Assembly (NCBI RefSeq): GCF_000485595.1
Contig: NW_014577352.1
Span: 9,080 to 47,285, forward strand
Direction: 5' to 3'
Source of the DNA: Priapulus caudatus
Lineage: Eukaryota; Priapulida; Priapulimorpha; Priapulimorphida; Priapulidae
Length of the DNA: 38,206 nucleotides
The notes beneath the pieces were generated by a model, which saw only the letters and a program-made list of their open reading frames with translations, was not told the origin of the DNA and searched no databases. Of this stretch, positions 28,601 through 38,206 are shown one piece after another (within the stretch, counting starts at the first letter, position 1; the number at the start of each line of letters is the position of its first letter). A program made the position numbers and the translations under genes.

Positions 28601-31600
28601 AGACTGGCCCATCGATTTACACTACCGTGACGAGGGCTTCCTAGCGGGTGATGGACCGGATACTACGTCAGGGAGGCCCTCGAGGCAAGCAAGGATTGTA
28701 GTTACGGAGAGGTGCGGGGCAACTGACTGACGATCACGCACCGCGCGGCGATGCCGAGGCGTGCTGACATTGCATAGTGAGACAGCAGTACAGGGTGGAG
28801 CTGTGATAACTGCCGGTCGCATGGTAGTCATACAGTATAGCAGACCTCTACATCTCTTTCCTCTTCTACACGCTGGACGTCAGATCACGCGGGTACGGGC
28901 CTGGGTTACTAGCCGCGCAGTGTATGCGGTACCTGTTGGGTGCGACTCGCGTCGACCAGCAGCTAGGTGAGGGCAGAGTGTTGGAAGCAGTGACGGGTCA
29001 GTCCTAGGGATTATGTATTGTGCGCCCGCTCTGCTGAGGAAAAATATGCGACTGTGTTATATAGCGCACTTGATAGAGGAGATTACAGTTCTGACGGGTT
29101 GATGTGATAGAGGACAGTATGGAGAAGCGAGCGCGAAGTCAGATGAGTCGCGCTGCTCTCTCGCAGGGTTGGCTCAGTGAGAGAAGCCCCAGTTGGGCGT
29201 CTGTGGGTACGGTAACTGGAAAGCGTAGAGAAATACGGCTCTATACCATGCACTTTGAGACTCGCGTGGAGATGCTGGATTCGTGTACTTATATACAGCT
29301 TGCGTGATAGGTGTGTTTGAGTTGTGGGATGCTGTAGGTGTGATCAAGATCTAGTGCTCCGTGATGTGTTATTGGATGGGAATTATTTCGGTGAGTAGGG
29401 GTTATGCCTGTAGAAGGTTGGGACGGTCATACGTAGTGGCTGGTGCAGTGCGGCTTCCGAGCTCGCTCTGCACGTGTTCGCTCTCGCTCGTATCTCGCGT
29501 AACTAGTGGTAGTTTGGCTGTTGCCTGTTTGGCACTCAGGTTACCGCGCGAATCGTAGAGCGCTGCACGTTTTATCGGAGTGAGCTACGCGCGTTAGGAG
29601 CAGGGGAGGCCCTGGCGAGCACGCCGCGTAGCATTTGCGAGACGCGTGATGCGGTGGGTAGTGGTCATTGTCACTACGGTACCGAGCCTTCAGCGTTTTG
29701 TATTTATCCGTCTATTGAGTTGCTTCACCAGGGTCATTCTAGTACCAGGAGCCAGAAAGTAGTATGCCTGAAGTAGAACTGAGAGCACGAGGGGTAGACG
29801 TAGATTTGACGGAAATAGTGGAGTATGATGGGCAAGAGCGCACAGAAAGCAGATTGAAGCGGAGGGACGAGGATACAGTCTCGCGAGCGAGAGGTGTGAG
29901 AGAGAGGCCGACGAAGAGCAGAAGACGGCATAAGACGGACGGACAGTAAGAGTGACGGATGAGGTGCACGAAGTAGTGCGGAGGAGGAGACTCAAAGGTT
30001 TTACGACAGTGAGCGTAGAGACTGCTCGCATTCGTGATACTGTGTGGCCAAAACCCTGACATACGGTTGTTGGTGTGTGGCGCGTGTACCGTGTGTACAG
30101 TTATTTGACGCTAGCGTGCTATGCCGAACCAGAGTCGCTGCCGCGGACTCGACGCGACTGGTTGGCTGCCTTTTGCGTGCTGTGTGAATAGATAGGTAGT
30201 GTGTGCGTTGGTTCCCGGACGCCGAAAGCGGCTTAAAGCCGCGCATCTGCTTCCGCGGACTGGCTGTGTGTGTTGTGTGTGTGGTAGCCGTGCGTGGTGT
30301 GTGTGTGTGTGTGTGCGTCGCCGCACGCGCGCGCGTGTGTTGTGTGTGCTGTGATTGCGCGCGGTGAGGGCTGTGGTTATGCGTTGTGTAGTGTATGTGG
30401 CTCCGGCGTGTGTTGCGTACAGACCGTTCGTTTGATGTGTTCGTCGCCGGCGCTGAAGGTGTGTTGATAGGCGGCGCGCGCGAATGTGGCGCCCTGTGTT
30501 GTGCCTATAGCGGGGTCCGTGTGCGTGCGTTGCTGTGTGTGTGTGGTGTTGCGCGCGCGCGCGCCGTGCTGTGTGTTGTGATCTAGCCCTTAACATTCGC
30601 AGGAATTTTCGGGACACGTACAATCGGCTCGCGCTACATCGGTTTCGAGGTGGTGGGGGGCTTTCCGGATTTATGCGATTGACACGCGGCTTCCTGTACT
30701 ATCCTTCGCCGTCGTAACCCGCTCACCTGCGCGTTATTTTCGTACCTTATTACGGCGTTCTCCAACTGATCCTCTCTCTCCTTCTCGCAACTCCACAGTC
30801 CGTCTCTTCGTCTGTCCTCGACATCTTCGCCGCTCATGCCGCCACCGGCCACTGTTCGTAGGTGTGGTCGCTGCTGTGGTGTGCGCGTTCGCGTTTCGCG
30901 CGCGTCGTGTGTGTGTGTGTGTAGTGCGCGGCGGTTGTGGGGTCTGTGCTGTGGTGCCGGCGCAGTTCGGTGTGCGCGCGCTGTGTGATGTGGTGTGCGT
31001 TTGGTGTGTGTGGTGTGCGTCGGTGCATTGCGCGTGTTTACGGTTGCGCGGAGCAGGCCTGGAGTAGACTGGTAGAGATGAGCGCTGGCGGGGATTAGCT
31101 GTGGTTTCGTCACTGCGTGGATTCGCTGTTTATTTATTTATGCAACTTGTAGCCCATCTATATCTATCTTATGGTAGGCTATAAATAGTAAATCAATACA
31201 TCCAGTGGGCAGTCGTCCTCGAATGAGTTCTGGCGTTAGCTTCGGTACGCAGCCCATGTCATGTTTATCGTGATCGTGGTTGACATGGAATGATGTGGGC
31301 GTGAGATATGTCATATGTGGTGTGGTAGATTAATACATAACGGTATTCTATATTATATATCATGCAATCAATTGCCTGCACCGTCCGGGATGCGCAGATA
31401 ATACGCGTACTGCAGTGTTTCTTGTCGCGTCGTTTCCAATAGACTATCTGTGATGGCTAAATCAAATCGCAGACATCCTAAGTTTTCCTACCAGTCAGAC
31501 CATAGTCGCTTGTAGTCGGTTTGTCGTTGCCCGTGGCGACGAGTCGTTGTTGTTTGTCGTGCATTCGTGGGGTCGGATCGCGGCATGATAGAATCCCGGA

Positions 31601-33120
31601 AGCTGCAAGCTAGCGACCGTTGGAGCGTTGGTGCGCGGAGGCGCGCGAGGCCTGGAATGCTGACCGCCTCCGCGTCTTCAAAAAACATTGTGCACTATAT
31701 ATTTTGTGTGTCAGTGTGGCGGTTCTGTAGGATTAGCTACGTGTAAAACTGCCGGCCACGCCAGCACCGTGCTCGCACGCGAGCGTGCCCCCCTCCATTA
31801 CCCACGTGCTGACCGGGGCGGCGAGGCGTGCAAGGCATGCAGAGTAAGCAGGGAGGGAGGGGCAGGAGAAGCAGAGCGAGACGAACGGGGGACGCAGGGA
31901 GCAGGGGTGACGGGCAATGGTGAGGAGGCAGAATCAGACGAACGTGAGCGATAGACAAGACATCAGCATAGTAACAGCAGCAGCAGCGTAAACAAGGGCA
32001 GCAGCCAGTACGTAGCAGGGTATGTAGCAGCAGTAGTAACAGTAGCAGCAGCCAGACAGCGAGCAGCCTTTCTACCCGGCCAGCCTCGGTCCAGCACAGG
32101 TAGCGCAAAGGCCAGTAGTAGCAGAGCCAGCAGCAGACCAGCGTAACAGTAGCAGCAGTAGTAACCCGCAAGGGCGGGCAGGGTAGTAGGTCAGACAAGC
32201 AGCTGTGTAGAGCAGGCAGCAAGCCCAGCATGCCAAGCAAGCTCAAATAGCTCCAAGGCTCAGCAGCTTGCATATTCGGCTTGCGGATGCTACTATAGTT
32301 CAGCCGCAGTGCAGGAACCTCGAAGCTTAGATGGAACAGCTCATTCTCAGTCTATAACAACGCACATCCAAGTCCAGTTAAGTACAGGGTCGCTTAGCCC
32401 GAGCAACAGCGGGTCCTTAAGAATGGCTGGTATAGTCCATTCATCGGTGCACGTCACTCTTCCACCACGATAGGTGGGCCTCATGCGAGGAACAGAACGA
32501 CTGGTATATCTGTAAGATACAAACGAAATTCTGCCCTCTACGCAGGCCGAGCATCGTCGTCCTTGCTGTCTCCATCCTCGCGGAACAGAAACACGGCGGG
32601 ATCACGCGACTATGTCTAGCGGCGCGGCCAGTAAGGGTTACCTTAGGGGTGGTATTAAAAACTAAAATAATCTGCAATGAATCGGAAACTTGATCGGGAG
32701 GTGCATCCGTACGAGGAGTAAAGAGGCGTCCTAACGGAGCCGCGAGCAACCGAGCATCGAGGCGTGTAGCGCTAGTACGAGCGAATTGAGGGAGGTTGGC
32801 AGTTATTCGGTCGCCCTACCGCTGCAATGGTAGGGAGCTGCGGAGACAGGTGTGTCAAGAGGATATTGAGGCTGGGCCAAGCGCTCGACAACTGTCCAGT
32901 GAAGTTGACCGATGTGACAGGCTGCGGAAGGAGGTCCTGACCCCGGAACGCCGATGAAGAAGCGCCTGAGAAAGAATAATATGTTGTAGCAATACAGCAG
33001 CGGTAGTTTTAGGTTGGTTTACGTGAGGAGTTAATACGTATGCTGAAAAGGCGCCCGTTACGATCGGGTCAGGTAAGGCGCGGGCACGGGCGCGAGGAGC
33101 GTCCGTTGCCGTTCGCCCGC
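22609..33120. other. About 10 kb without any supportable gene, probably low-quality read sequence
   Basis: No frame is long or domain-bearing, no splice-bounded exon stands out, and no clean tandem repeat persists for long. TG-like and CTG-like runs look blurred by indels (for example 23320-23370, 30270-30560, 30900-31030). Composition drifts from T/G-rich (22.6-25.8 kb) to G/A/C-rich (26.7-28.6 kb). This fits uncorrected single-read sequence. Nothing here should be annotated as a gene. Confidence 0.55.
31960..32275. repeat. CAG/TAG trinucleotide-rich stretch
   Basis: Interrupted GCAGCAG and GTAGTA units, in complementary sense to the CTG array at 17041-17560. Confidence 0.7.
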
Positions 33121-33139
33121 CTGCTCACCCTAGTCACGC

Positions 33140-33708
33140 TAACCCCACGATCTCTCGCTCTCTTCTCCCTCTCGATTCTCTATCTCTCTCTCTCTCTCTC
33201 TTCTCTCCTTCTCATCGCTCTCTCTCTTCCTCTCTTCTCTTGCTCTACTTCTTTCTCTCTCTCGTCTCATCTCTCTGCTCTCATGCTGTCTCTCGTCTCA
33301 CTCTCTCCCTCTCTCTTCTCTCTCACTCTCGTCTCTCTCTTGGCTCTTCTCGTCACTGCTCTCTCACTCTCTCTCCGTCTCCTCTCTCTCTCTCCTCTAT
33401 CTTTCCCTCTCTTTCTCTCGCTCTTCTTCTCGGCTCTCCCTCTTCTCCTCTCTCTCTCTTTTCTCTCTCTCTCTTCGTCTTTCTCTCGCTTTCTGCTTCT
33501 CCTTCTCTCCGTCTTCTCTCTCTCCCTCTCCTCTCTCGGTCTCTCTTCTCTCTCTCTCGCTCGCTCTTCTCTCTTCTTCTCTCTCTCTCTTCTCCCTCTC
33601 TCTCTCTCCTCTCTCTTCTGCTCTCTCGTCTATCCACTCTATCGTATGTCTCATCTATCTCCTCTCTCTCTCTCTCATCTCTCTCTCTCTCTCGCTCTCT
33701 CTTTCTAG
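33140..33708. repeat. CT-rich microsatellite, about 570 bp
   Basis: CTCTCT with CGT, TTC and CAC interruptions. Apparent long Ser/Leu and Arg/Glu frames are repeat artefacts. Confidence 0.95.
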
Positions 33709-34430
33709 AACGATTGGCGGCGAGCAATTTCGGTACTGTGTCGCGTGTTTACCGGCAGATGCCCCCGGCTGCGTGGAAGGGTGTGGGGGTTGCGTTACGG
33801 GGGCTTGAAGCAGACGATCCAGGCCATCGCACCGCATTATATCTTTTTATATATTTATTATATTATAATTATATTTTTAACTATCGATACTTACGCTGTC
33901 TTTCTATAATCGGTGTCATCCCACAAGTACCGCCCCCTATTCGTCTCATGGAAATCTTTTAGTATCGACCCTACCCCCTTTCCCAACCCCCCTGGACCGT
34001 CTCCACATCGCTACCCACTATCCACCATACCTCTCTTTCCTCTCGTTCTCCATACACCCCTTCCACCAGCCACCACCAACTACACCCTTCTTACGCGCGC
34101 CATTTACCTTAATTCATTTTCTTGTGTTCATTTTCGCGACGCCATTTTGCGTGTGGAGTCGTATCTCAGGCTGAGTCGTGAAGCACACATATATTACCCA
34201 CGACCTACGCCGCCGCTTCAGCGAAATTATTTAAATCCGTTTAGAATCGTGACGTAATCGTGACCCAGCCGTGACCTCGGTGTACGTCATTCTCCACAAC
34301 GCCGATCACAGTTTCTATCAGACTAGCCTATTGACCATTGCGAAGCTTGAATTGTTCCCGTGACGGATACGTGCGTTTACCCCGCTGCCCCCGCGATATA
34401 ATAAAGGCAGTGCGAGTAAGAAGGGCTAAG
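33709..34430. other. Unique non-coding stretch, no gene supported
   Basis: Contains an AT-rich patch at 33835-33880 and otherwise mixed sequence. Open frames are short and unrecognised. Confidence 0.45.
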
Positions 34431-34515
34431 GAAACGTGGCGAGTGAGAGAGAAAGGAGAGGGAAACGTGGCGAGTGAGAGAGAAAGGAGAGGGAAACGTG
34501 GCGAGTGAGAGAGAA
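34431..34515 (+). repeat. 31-bp tandem repeat, nearly three copies
   Basis: The unit starting GAAACGTGGCGAGTGAGAGA occurs at 34431 and 34462, with a partial copy at 34493. The first two copies are identical. Confidence 0.95.
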
Positions 34516-34899
34516 CGAACGAAGACGTTTAAGAAGTGCTATACAGCCAGTGATGCGCATAGAATTTTATTCTCTATTTTATTCATTATCTCTATTCACC
34601 ACCCCTTCGTTCTCTCACACACACTCTATCACAAACACACTATCTTCCTCGCTCTCTCTTTTCACCAATCTCTTCCCCTCTCTCCGTTCTTCTCTTTGCT
34701 ACTATAACCCCCTCTCCGTCTGCCCCCCCCCCACACACACACAGCTCCGTGCACACAGACGCACCCGGAGCTGGCAGATGTGTCGCTGAACCAGACCGGC
34801 CGCGCACACAACCCGTACCACCCCGCTCACACACCGCGCGCGCGCGTGAGCTGAAATCAAGACATAGTTATAACCCGCACATAAAGGCCTGCGCGGAGA

Positions 34900-35395
34900 A
34901 CAATATAGTTATATAATTGACGGCAACGATGTTTGCCGACAGGAGTGCGATATTTGCTTAGCAGCCATTATTGGGCCGCTACGGCCGACCCGGCAACGCC
35001 AAATGTCAACGACGGCCGCCGCCATAATCACGTTTCCCGCACAAATAATTCAGTTTTAAAGAGTGTATTCAAGCGCGGCTCCATTTCGCCGGCCCGAAAC
35101 GCGGGTCCGCACTGCTGTCGTGTGACTTTATAATGGCACAACTCCGCTTTCATCCGGCATTCAGATAACGCAGCGAAATGTTCGCCGTTATTCCGCGGCA
35201 ACTTCCGCGCGGGGACTATAGTCTCGCACGGCGGAGTGTTATTAGGGCGGCGGTGATGAGGCCGGTCTGTGTACTAAGCGGTCGGCGAACGTGAGCGAGT
35301 GAATGAGTCGCGGAATGGAAATCTGCCGACGTTTGCTATTATGAAACGCCGCTGTCAAACAATACGTCTTCGTTGTTCGCTGGCAATTACCGACC
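34900..35395. promoter_or_regulatory. Unique CpG-rich non-coding segment, possible regulatory region
   Basis: GC- and CpG-rich, free of simple repeats and of long frames, with GCCGCCATAATCACG (YY1-like GCCGCCAT) at about 35016 and several CCGCGG/CGCGG sites. It contrasts strongly with the microsatellite-rich neighbours. A regulatory role is only suggested by composition. Confidence 0.25.
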
Positions 35396-35408
35396 CTGAT
35401 AGAGATTT

Positions 35409-35662
35409 CCACCAGGGAGAAAGAGGGAGAGAGCGAGGGAGGGGCGCGAGAGAGAGGGTGAGAAGGAGCGAGAGAGAGACAGGAGAGAATGAAAGAAGGA
35501 GAAGGCGAGAAGGAGAGAAGGAGAGATGAGTGAGGTGGCAGAGAGGGGGGTGGGAGAGAAAGAGAGAGATAGAGAGCAAGAAAGAAAGAAGGAAAAAGAG
35601 AGAGCGCGCGTGCGAGAAGGCAAGAGAGAGAGAGGCAGGGAAAAATAGAGACAGGAGCGATA
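35409..35662. repeat. GA-rich tract
   Basis: GAGAGA, AAAGAAG and GGGAGG units. Confidence 0.95.
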
Positions 35663-35729
35663 CCAAACGGGGATTTGGAACTGCGGCTCTAGCAAGAGAC
35701 GAGGGAGGAAGAGAAGGAAGTGTATCCCT

Positions 35730-35990
35730 ATGTTCATTAACCTTACACGCGAGCTGCCCCAGGCAACACCTATACACTTCAAACAGCCCTCCGGCATAGA
35801 TAGACACGACCCGGCCGGAAGCTGGCATGCGCGCAGAGTTAAAAGCAATTATCACCGTCATTAACGCTACAATTATGAGCATCACGAACGTGCAGCCTCC
35901 GTATCAATGCCTCGTGCACGTGCCCCGCGAGCGCGCTCGCATGTAACATGTCATCGTTTGTCCCAGCCTCCCAAACGCTGAGTCGTATAT
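35730..35990. promoter_or_regulatory. Unique non-coding segment with homeodomain-type sites
   Basis: Repeat-free sequence with CAATTATC, CATTAACG and ACAATTATGAG clustered at about 35847-35880 and a CACGTG E-box at about 35914-35922. It could be an enhancer; no functional evidence is available in the sequence. Confidence 0.25.
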
Positions 35991-36008
35991 GAGTGGCATC
36001 GAGACGAC

Positions 36009-36039
<31 letters not shown>

Positions 36040-36420
36040 TTCTCTCTCTCTCTCCTCCTTCTCTCTCTCCTCTCTCTCGTCTCAATCTCGGCTCTCTCCT
36101 GCTGTCACTCGTCCTGGCTCTCCTCGGCTTTCTGTCTACTCTATTCTATGCTCTCTTCGCATAACGCCGCTCTTCTTCTTTCTTTCCTTTTTTCTTTTCG
36201 TTCTTCTAACTCTCTTCTTTACACCTCTCCAGCTCGCCTCCTCCATCTCTTCACTCCTCTCCACTCTCTCTCTCTCTGCATTTCACGTCTCTCTCTTCCT
36301 CTTCGTCTCTGCTCTCTCACCTCTTTCTTCGCTTTGCCGCCCCTCTCTCTCCCGCATCCTGTTTTACTCTAGTCATCTGAGTGCCTTTTATGTCTCTTGT
36401 CTCTCTCTCTCAACACAGCA
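36009..36420. repeat. GA tract switching to a CT tract, palindromic at the switch
   Basis: About 30 bp of GA repeat is followed directly by TTCTCTCTCTCTCT, which can pair with it. Irregular CT-rich DNA continues to 36420. Confidence 0.9.
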
Positions 36421-36786
36421 CACTCTCTCCCTCTATTTTCACAACCATGGAAGAACCTTCAAAAGTTTGTTGATTTATTGGCACGCCTTCGCGCGATCTC
36501 CTGATTTACGAGTTTGTCTTTCAACAGTCGGCCAGAAGCTCCGGTCAAGCTTTCGCCGCATCGATTCAGCGCTGACTTGCCAACAGGATGTAAATATGAG
36601 AGGGGGGGATTCGTGCGCTCATTAAAGTAAGATTAAAGCTAGTTAATGTGATTATGATGATGAACACAACGTGGCGCCAATCCGTTCTTTCCGTAACATA
36701 AGATTGCTGACCCGAAATCTGGTCTGGCCGTGCAAGCCGCTCTCGGGTTCACACCGAGTGCCGTAGTGTTGTGAACATTCACATTA
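36421..36786. other. Unique non-coding stretch
   Basis: An acceptor-like site (GTCTTTCAACAG, ends about 36527) precedes a short open frame ending near 36627, but no donor or start supports an exon. Confidence 0.35.
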
Positions 36787-36989
36787 ATATATATATTATA
36801 TATATATATAATATATTATTATATGATATACTATATGTGCTGTGTGTGTTGTGTGGTGTGTGTGCGTGCGTGCGTGGCGTGCGTGCGTGTGTGCGCGTGT
36901 GGCGTGGCTGCGTGGCGTGCGTGCGTGCGTGCGTGCGCAGTGTGTGGGTGTTGGGTGTGTGTGGTGTGTTATATACATGATATATATTA

Positions 36990-37029
<40 letters not shown>

Positions 37030-37030
37030 G
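36787..37030. repeat. TA, TG/GCGTGC and TTA microsatellites
   Basis: TA-rich 36787-36835, TGTG/GCGTGCGT 36836-36970, TTA repeats 36990-37020. Confidence 0.95.
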
Positions 37031-37360
37031 GGGTGGGCGCACAGACAGACACACGGACAGATGAATAGTTGGCCAGACAGTCAGACGGACAAACAGGCAC
37101 TGTAATTATCCAGGTTTCTGGAAACGCACTTAACCCTCTCATGCCTCGTAGACGTTGTTTGATGTATAACGTTTATTGTCAGTAAATACATTCTACTATC
37201 TTATTCGCACACTCATCATACAATTGAGTGGCAGCCCATGATGCGTAATTCGCAATGTATTGTACATTATCCATTACAATATCGATATTTTAATTAGATT
37301 ACATTACGCAATTACATTTATACATTACCTTATGCAATTATGTAATAAATTGTACTCTTA
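37031..37360. other. AT-rich non-coding stretch
   Basis: Starts with GACAGACAGAC-type short repeats to about 37095, then AT-rich DNA with several TACATTA motifs. No gene is seen. Confidence 0.5.
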
Positions 37361-37680
37361 TATCATACATAATATAATATAATATATTATAATATAATAT
37401 AATATAATATATTATAATATAATATCATATCATTCATATCATATCAGGATCATATCAGATCATATCAATACATATCTATATATATCATATCATATCATAT
37501 CATATCATATATATCATATATCATAAATAAATATAATTATAATACATATATATAATAATAATATAATTAACATATAATACAATTATAATTATAAATATGA
37601 TATAATACAAAATAAATATATATATATATAATATAATATAATACAATATAATTTATATTATATTTATATACACAATATTA
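37361..37680. repeat. AATAT and ATATC pentanucleotide repeats in very AT-rich DNA
   Basis: AATATAATAT arrays at 37368-37425, CATAT-type arrays at 37426-37525, then general TA-rich DNA. Confidence 0.9.
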
Positions 37681-37754
37681 AATCATCCGCCCTACAGAAA
37701 AATAACTAATGATTTAATTTCAAATTAAATCGCTCTGAGATCCCTCGCATACAT

Positions 37755-37921
37755 CTTCTGCTCTCTCTCTCCTATCTGCCCCCCTCTCTCCTCCTCTGCT
37801 CTCTCTCTCTAATCCTCCCTCTCTCCTCCCCTCTCTTCTCGTCTCTCTCTCTCTATCCCCCTTCCCTCCTCTCTTCTACTCACTCTCTCCTATCCTCCCC
37901 CCCGTCTCCCCCTCTCTCTCA

Positions 37922-37953
<32 letters not shown>

Positions 37954-38206
37954 CTCTCTTATCCCACCTCTTTCTACCTCTCTCTCTCTCTCTATCCCGC
38001 CCGCTTCTCTACCGCTCTCTCTCGTCTCCCCTTCTCCTTTCCCGATCCCCTTCTCTCTCTCTCTCCTCTCCCCCTCATCTCCCTCCCCTCTCTCTCTCTC
38101 TATCCCCCCTCCCTTATCTCTCTTCTTTCATCCCCCCTCTCTCTCTCTACTCTCTCTCCGCCTACCCCCCCCTCTTCTCTCTCTCTCTCTTCTCTCTCTG
38201 CCTTTC
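37755..38206. repeat. CT-rich tract with CCCCC interruptions, to window end
   Basis: CTCTCTCT with TATCCCCC-type interruptions recurring roughly every 40-60 bp. Confidence 0.95.

Noticed and set aside
26100..32750. Numerous 60-180-codon frames in the region after the gap
   Set aside because: No domain, no splice logic, frequent overlap on both strands, and signs of poor consensus sequence.
33040..33962. Ser/Leu-rich frames of more than 200 codons, and Arg/Glu-rich frames opposite
   Set aside because: Translation of a CT tract.
35355..36625. Ser/Leu-rich and Arg/Glu-rich frames
   Set aside because: Translation of GA and CT tracts; unique parts show no domain.
36500..36627. Possible terminal exon after an acceptor-like site
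   Set aside because: A short open frame with no upstream partner exon, no recognisable peptide and weak context.
36735..36775. T-arm-like hairpin CTCGG-GTTCACA-CCGAG
   Set aside because: The loop sequence is wrong for a tRNA and no other arms are present.

Overview
The window is nuclear DNA from an animal, most likely a non-vertebrate. The evidence is a homeobox-type first exon ending at a GT splice donor (visible in a second copy), candidate split exons with GT/AG borders, a defective Ty3/Gypsy element with an envelope gene, a TTAGGG-like array, and very abundant microsatellites (CT, CA, TA, GTGA, CTG, CCTG). I cannot name the species or phylum. There are no prokaryotic features, CRISPR arrays, rRNAs or convincing tRNAs.

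Layout. Bases 1-455 (minus strand) hold the N-terminal exon of a homeodomain transcription factor that looks like MNX/HB9; its start codon abuts a GTGA microsatellite and a CCAAT/TATA-like promoter lies at about 954-1003. Bases 1282-1640 are a tandem repeat of about 150 bp. Bases 2305-2545 are flanked by 19-bp inverted repeats. Bases 2730-7640 carry a decayed errantivirus-like element: promoter-like segment, 5'-truncated gag with zinc knuckle, protease, integrase C-terminal end, an unexplained ORF, and an F-type-like envelope preceded by a splice acceptor. Reverse transcriptase, RNase H and most of integrase are missing at one junction near 4330-4340, several stops and frameshifts break the rest, and I found no matching LTR pair.

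Bases 9505-10725 are repeat-studded non-coding DNA. Bases 12205-12345 and 13404-13487 are two short candidate plus-strand exons, both phase 0 at each end, of an unrecognised gene. A minus-strand Gypsy reverse-transcriptase fragment and a TTAGGG-like array follow, then two palindromic foldback structures.

From about 15100 the blocks at 1-1280 and 9505-10725 occur again in the same order (15109-16446 and 18610-19835), but the second copies are riddled with single-base insertions and deletions, even inside the homeobox exon. Together with a run of exactly 25 N (22584-22608), this suggests that roughly 15-33 kb was filled with poorly corrected long-read sequence or an unmerged second haplotype. 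About 10 kb after the Ns holds nothing coherent. The right end (33.7-38.2 kb) looks cleaner and is non-coding, with CpG-rich unique stretches that could be regulatory, then AT-rich and CT-rich low-complexity DNA.

The window therefore shows one probable developmental regulator, pieces of one or two unidentified genes, and a mobile-element landscape. I see no convincing new multi-gene system. The best leads are the envelope-retaining, polymerase-deleted element, the unexplained ORF before its envelope, the split plus-strand gene, and the duplicated-block structure.
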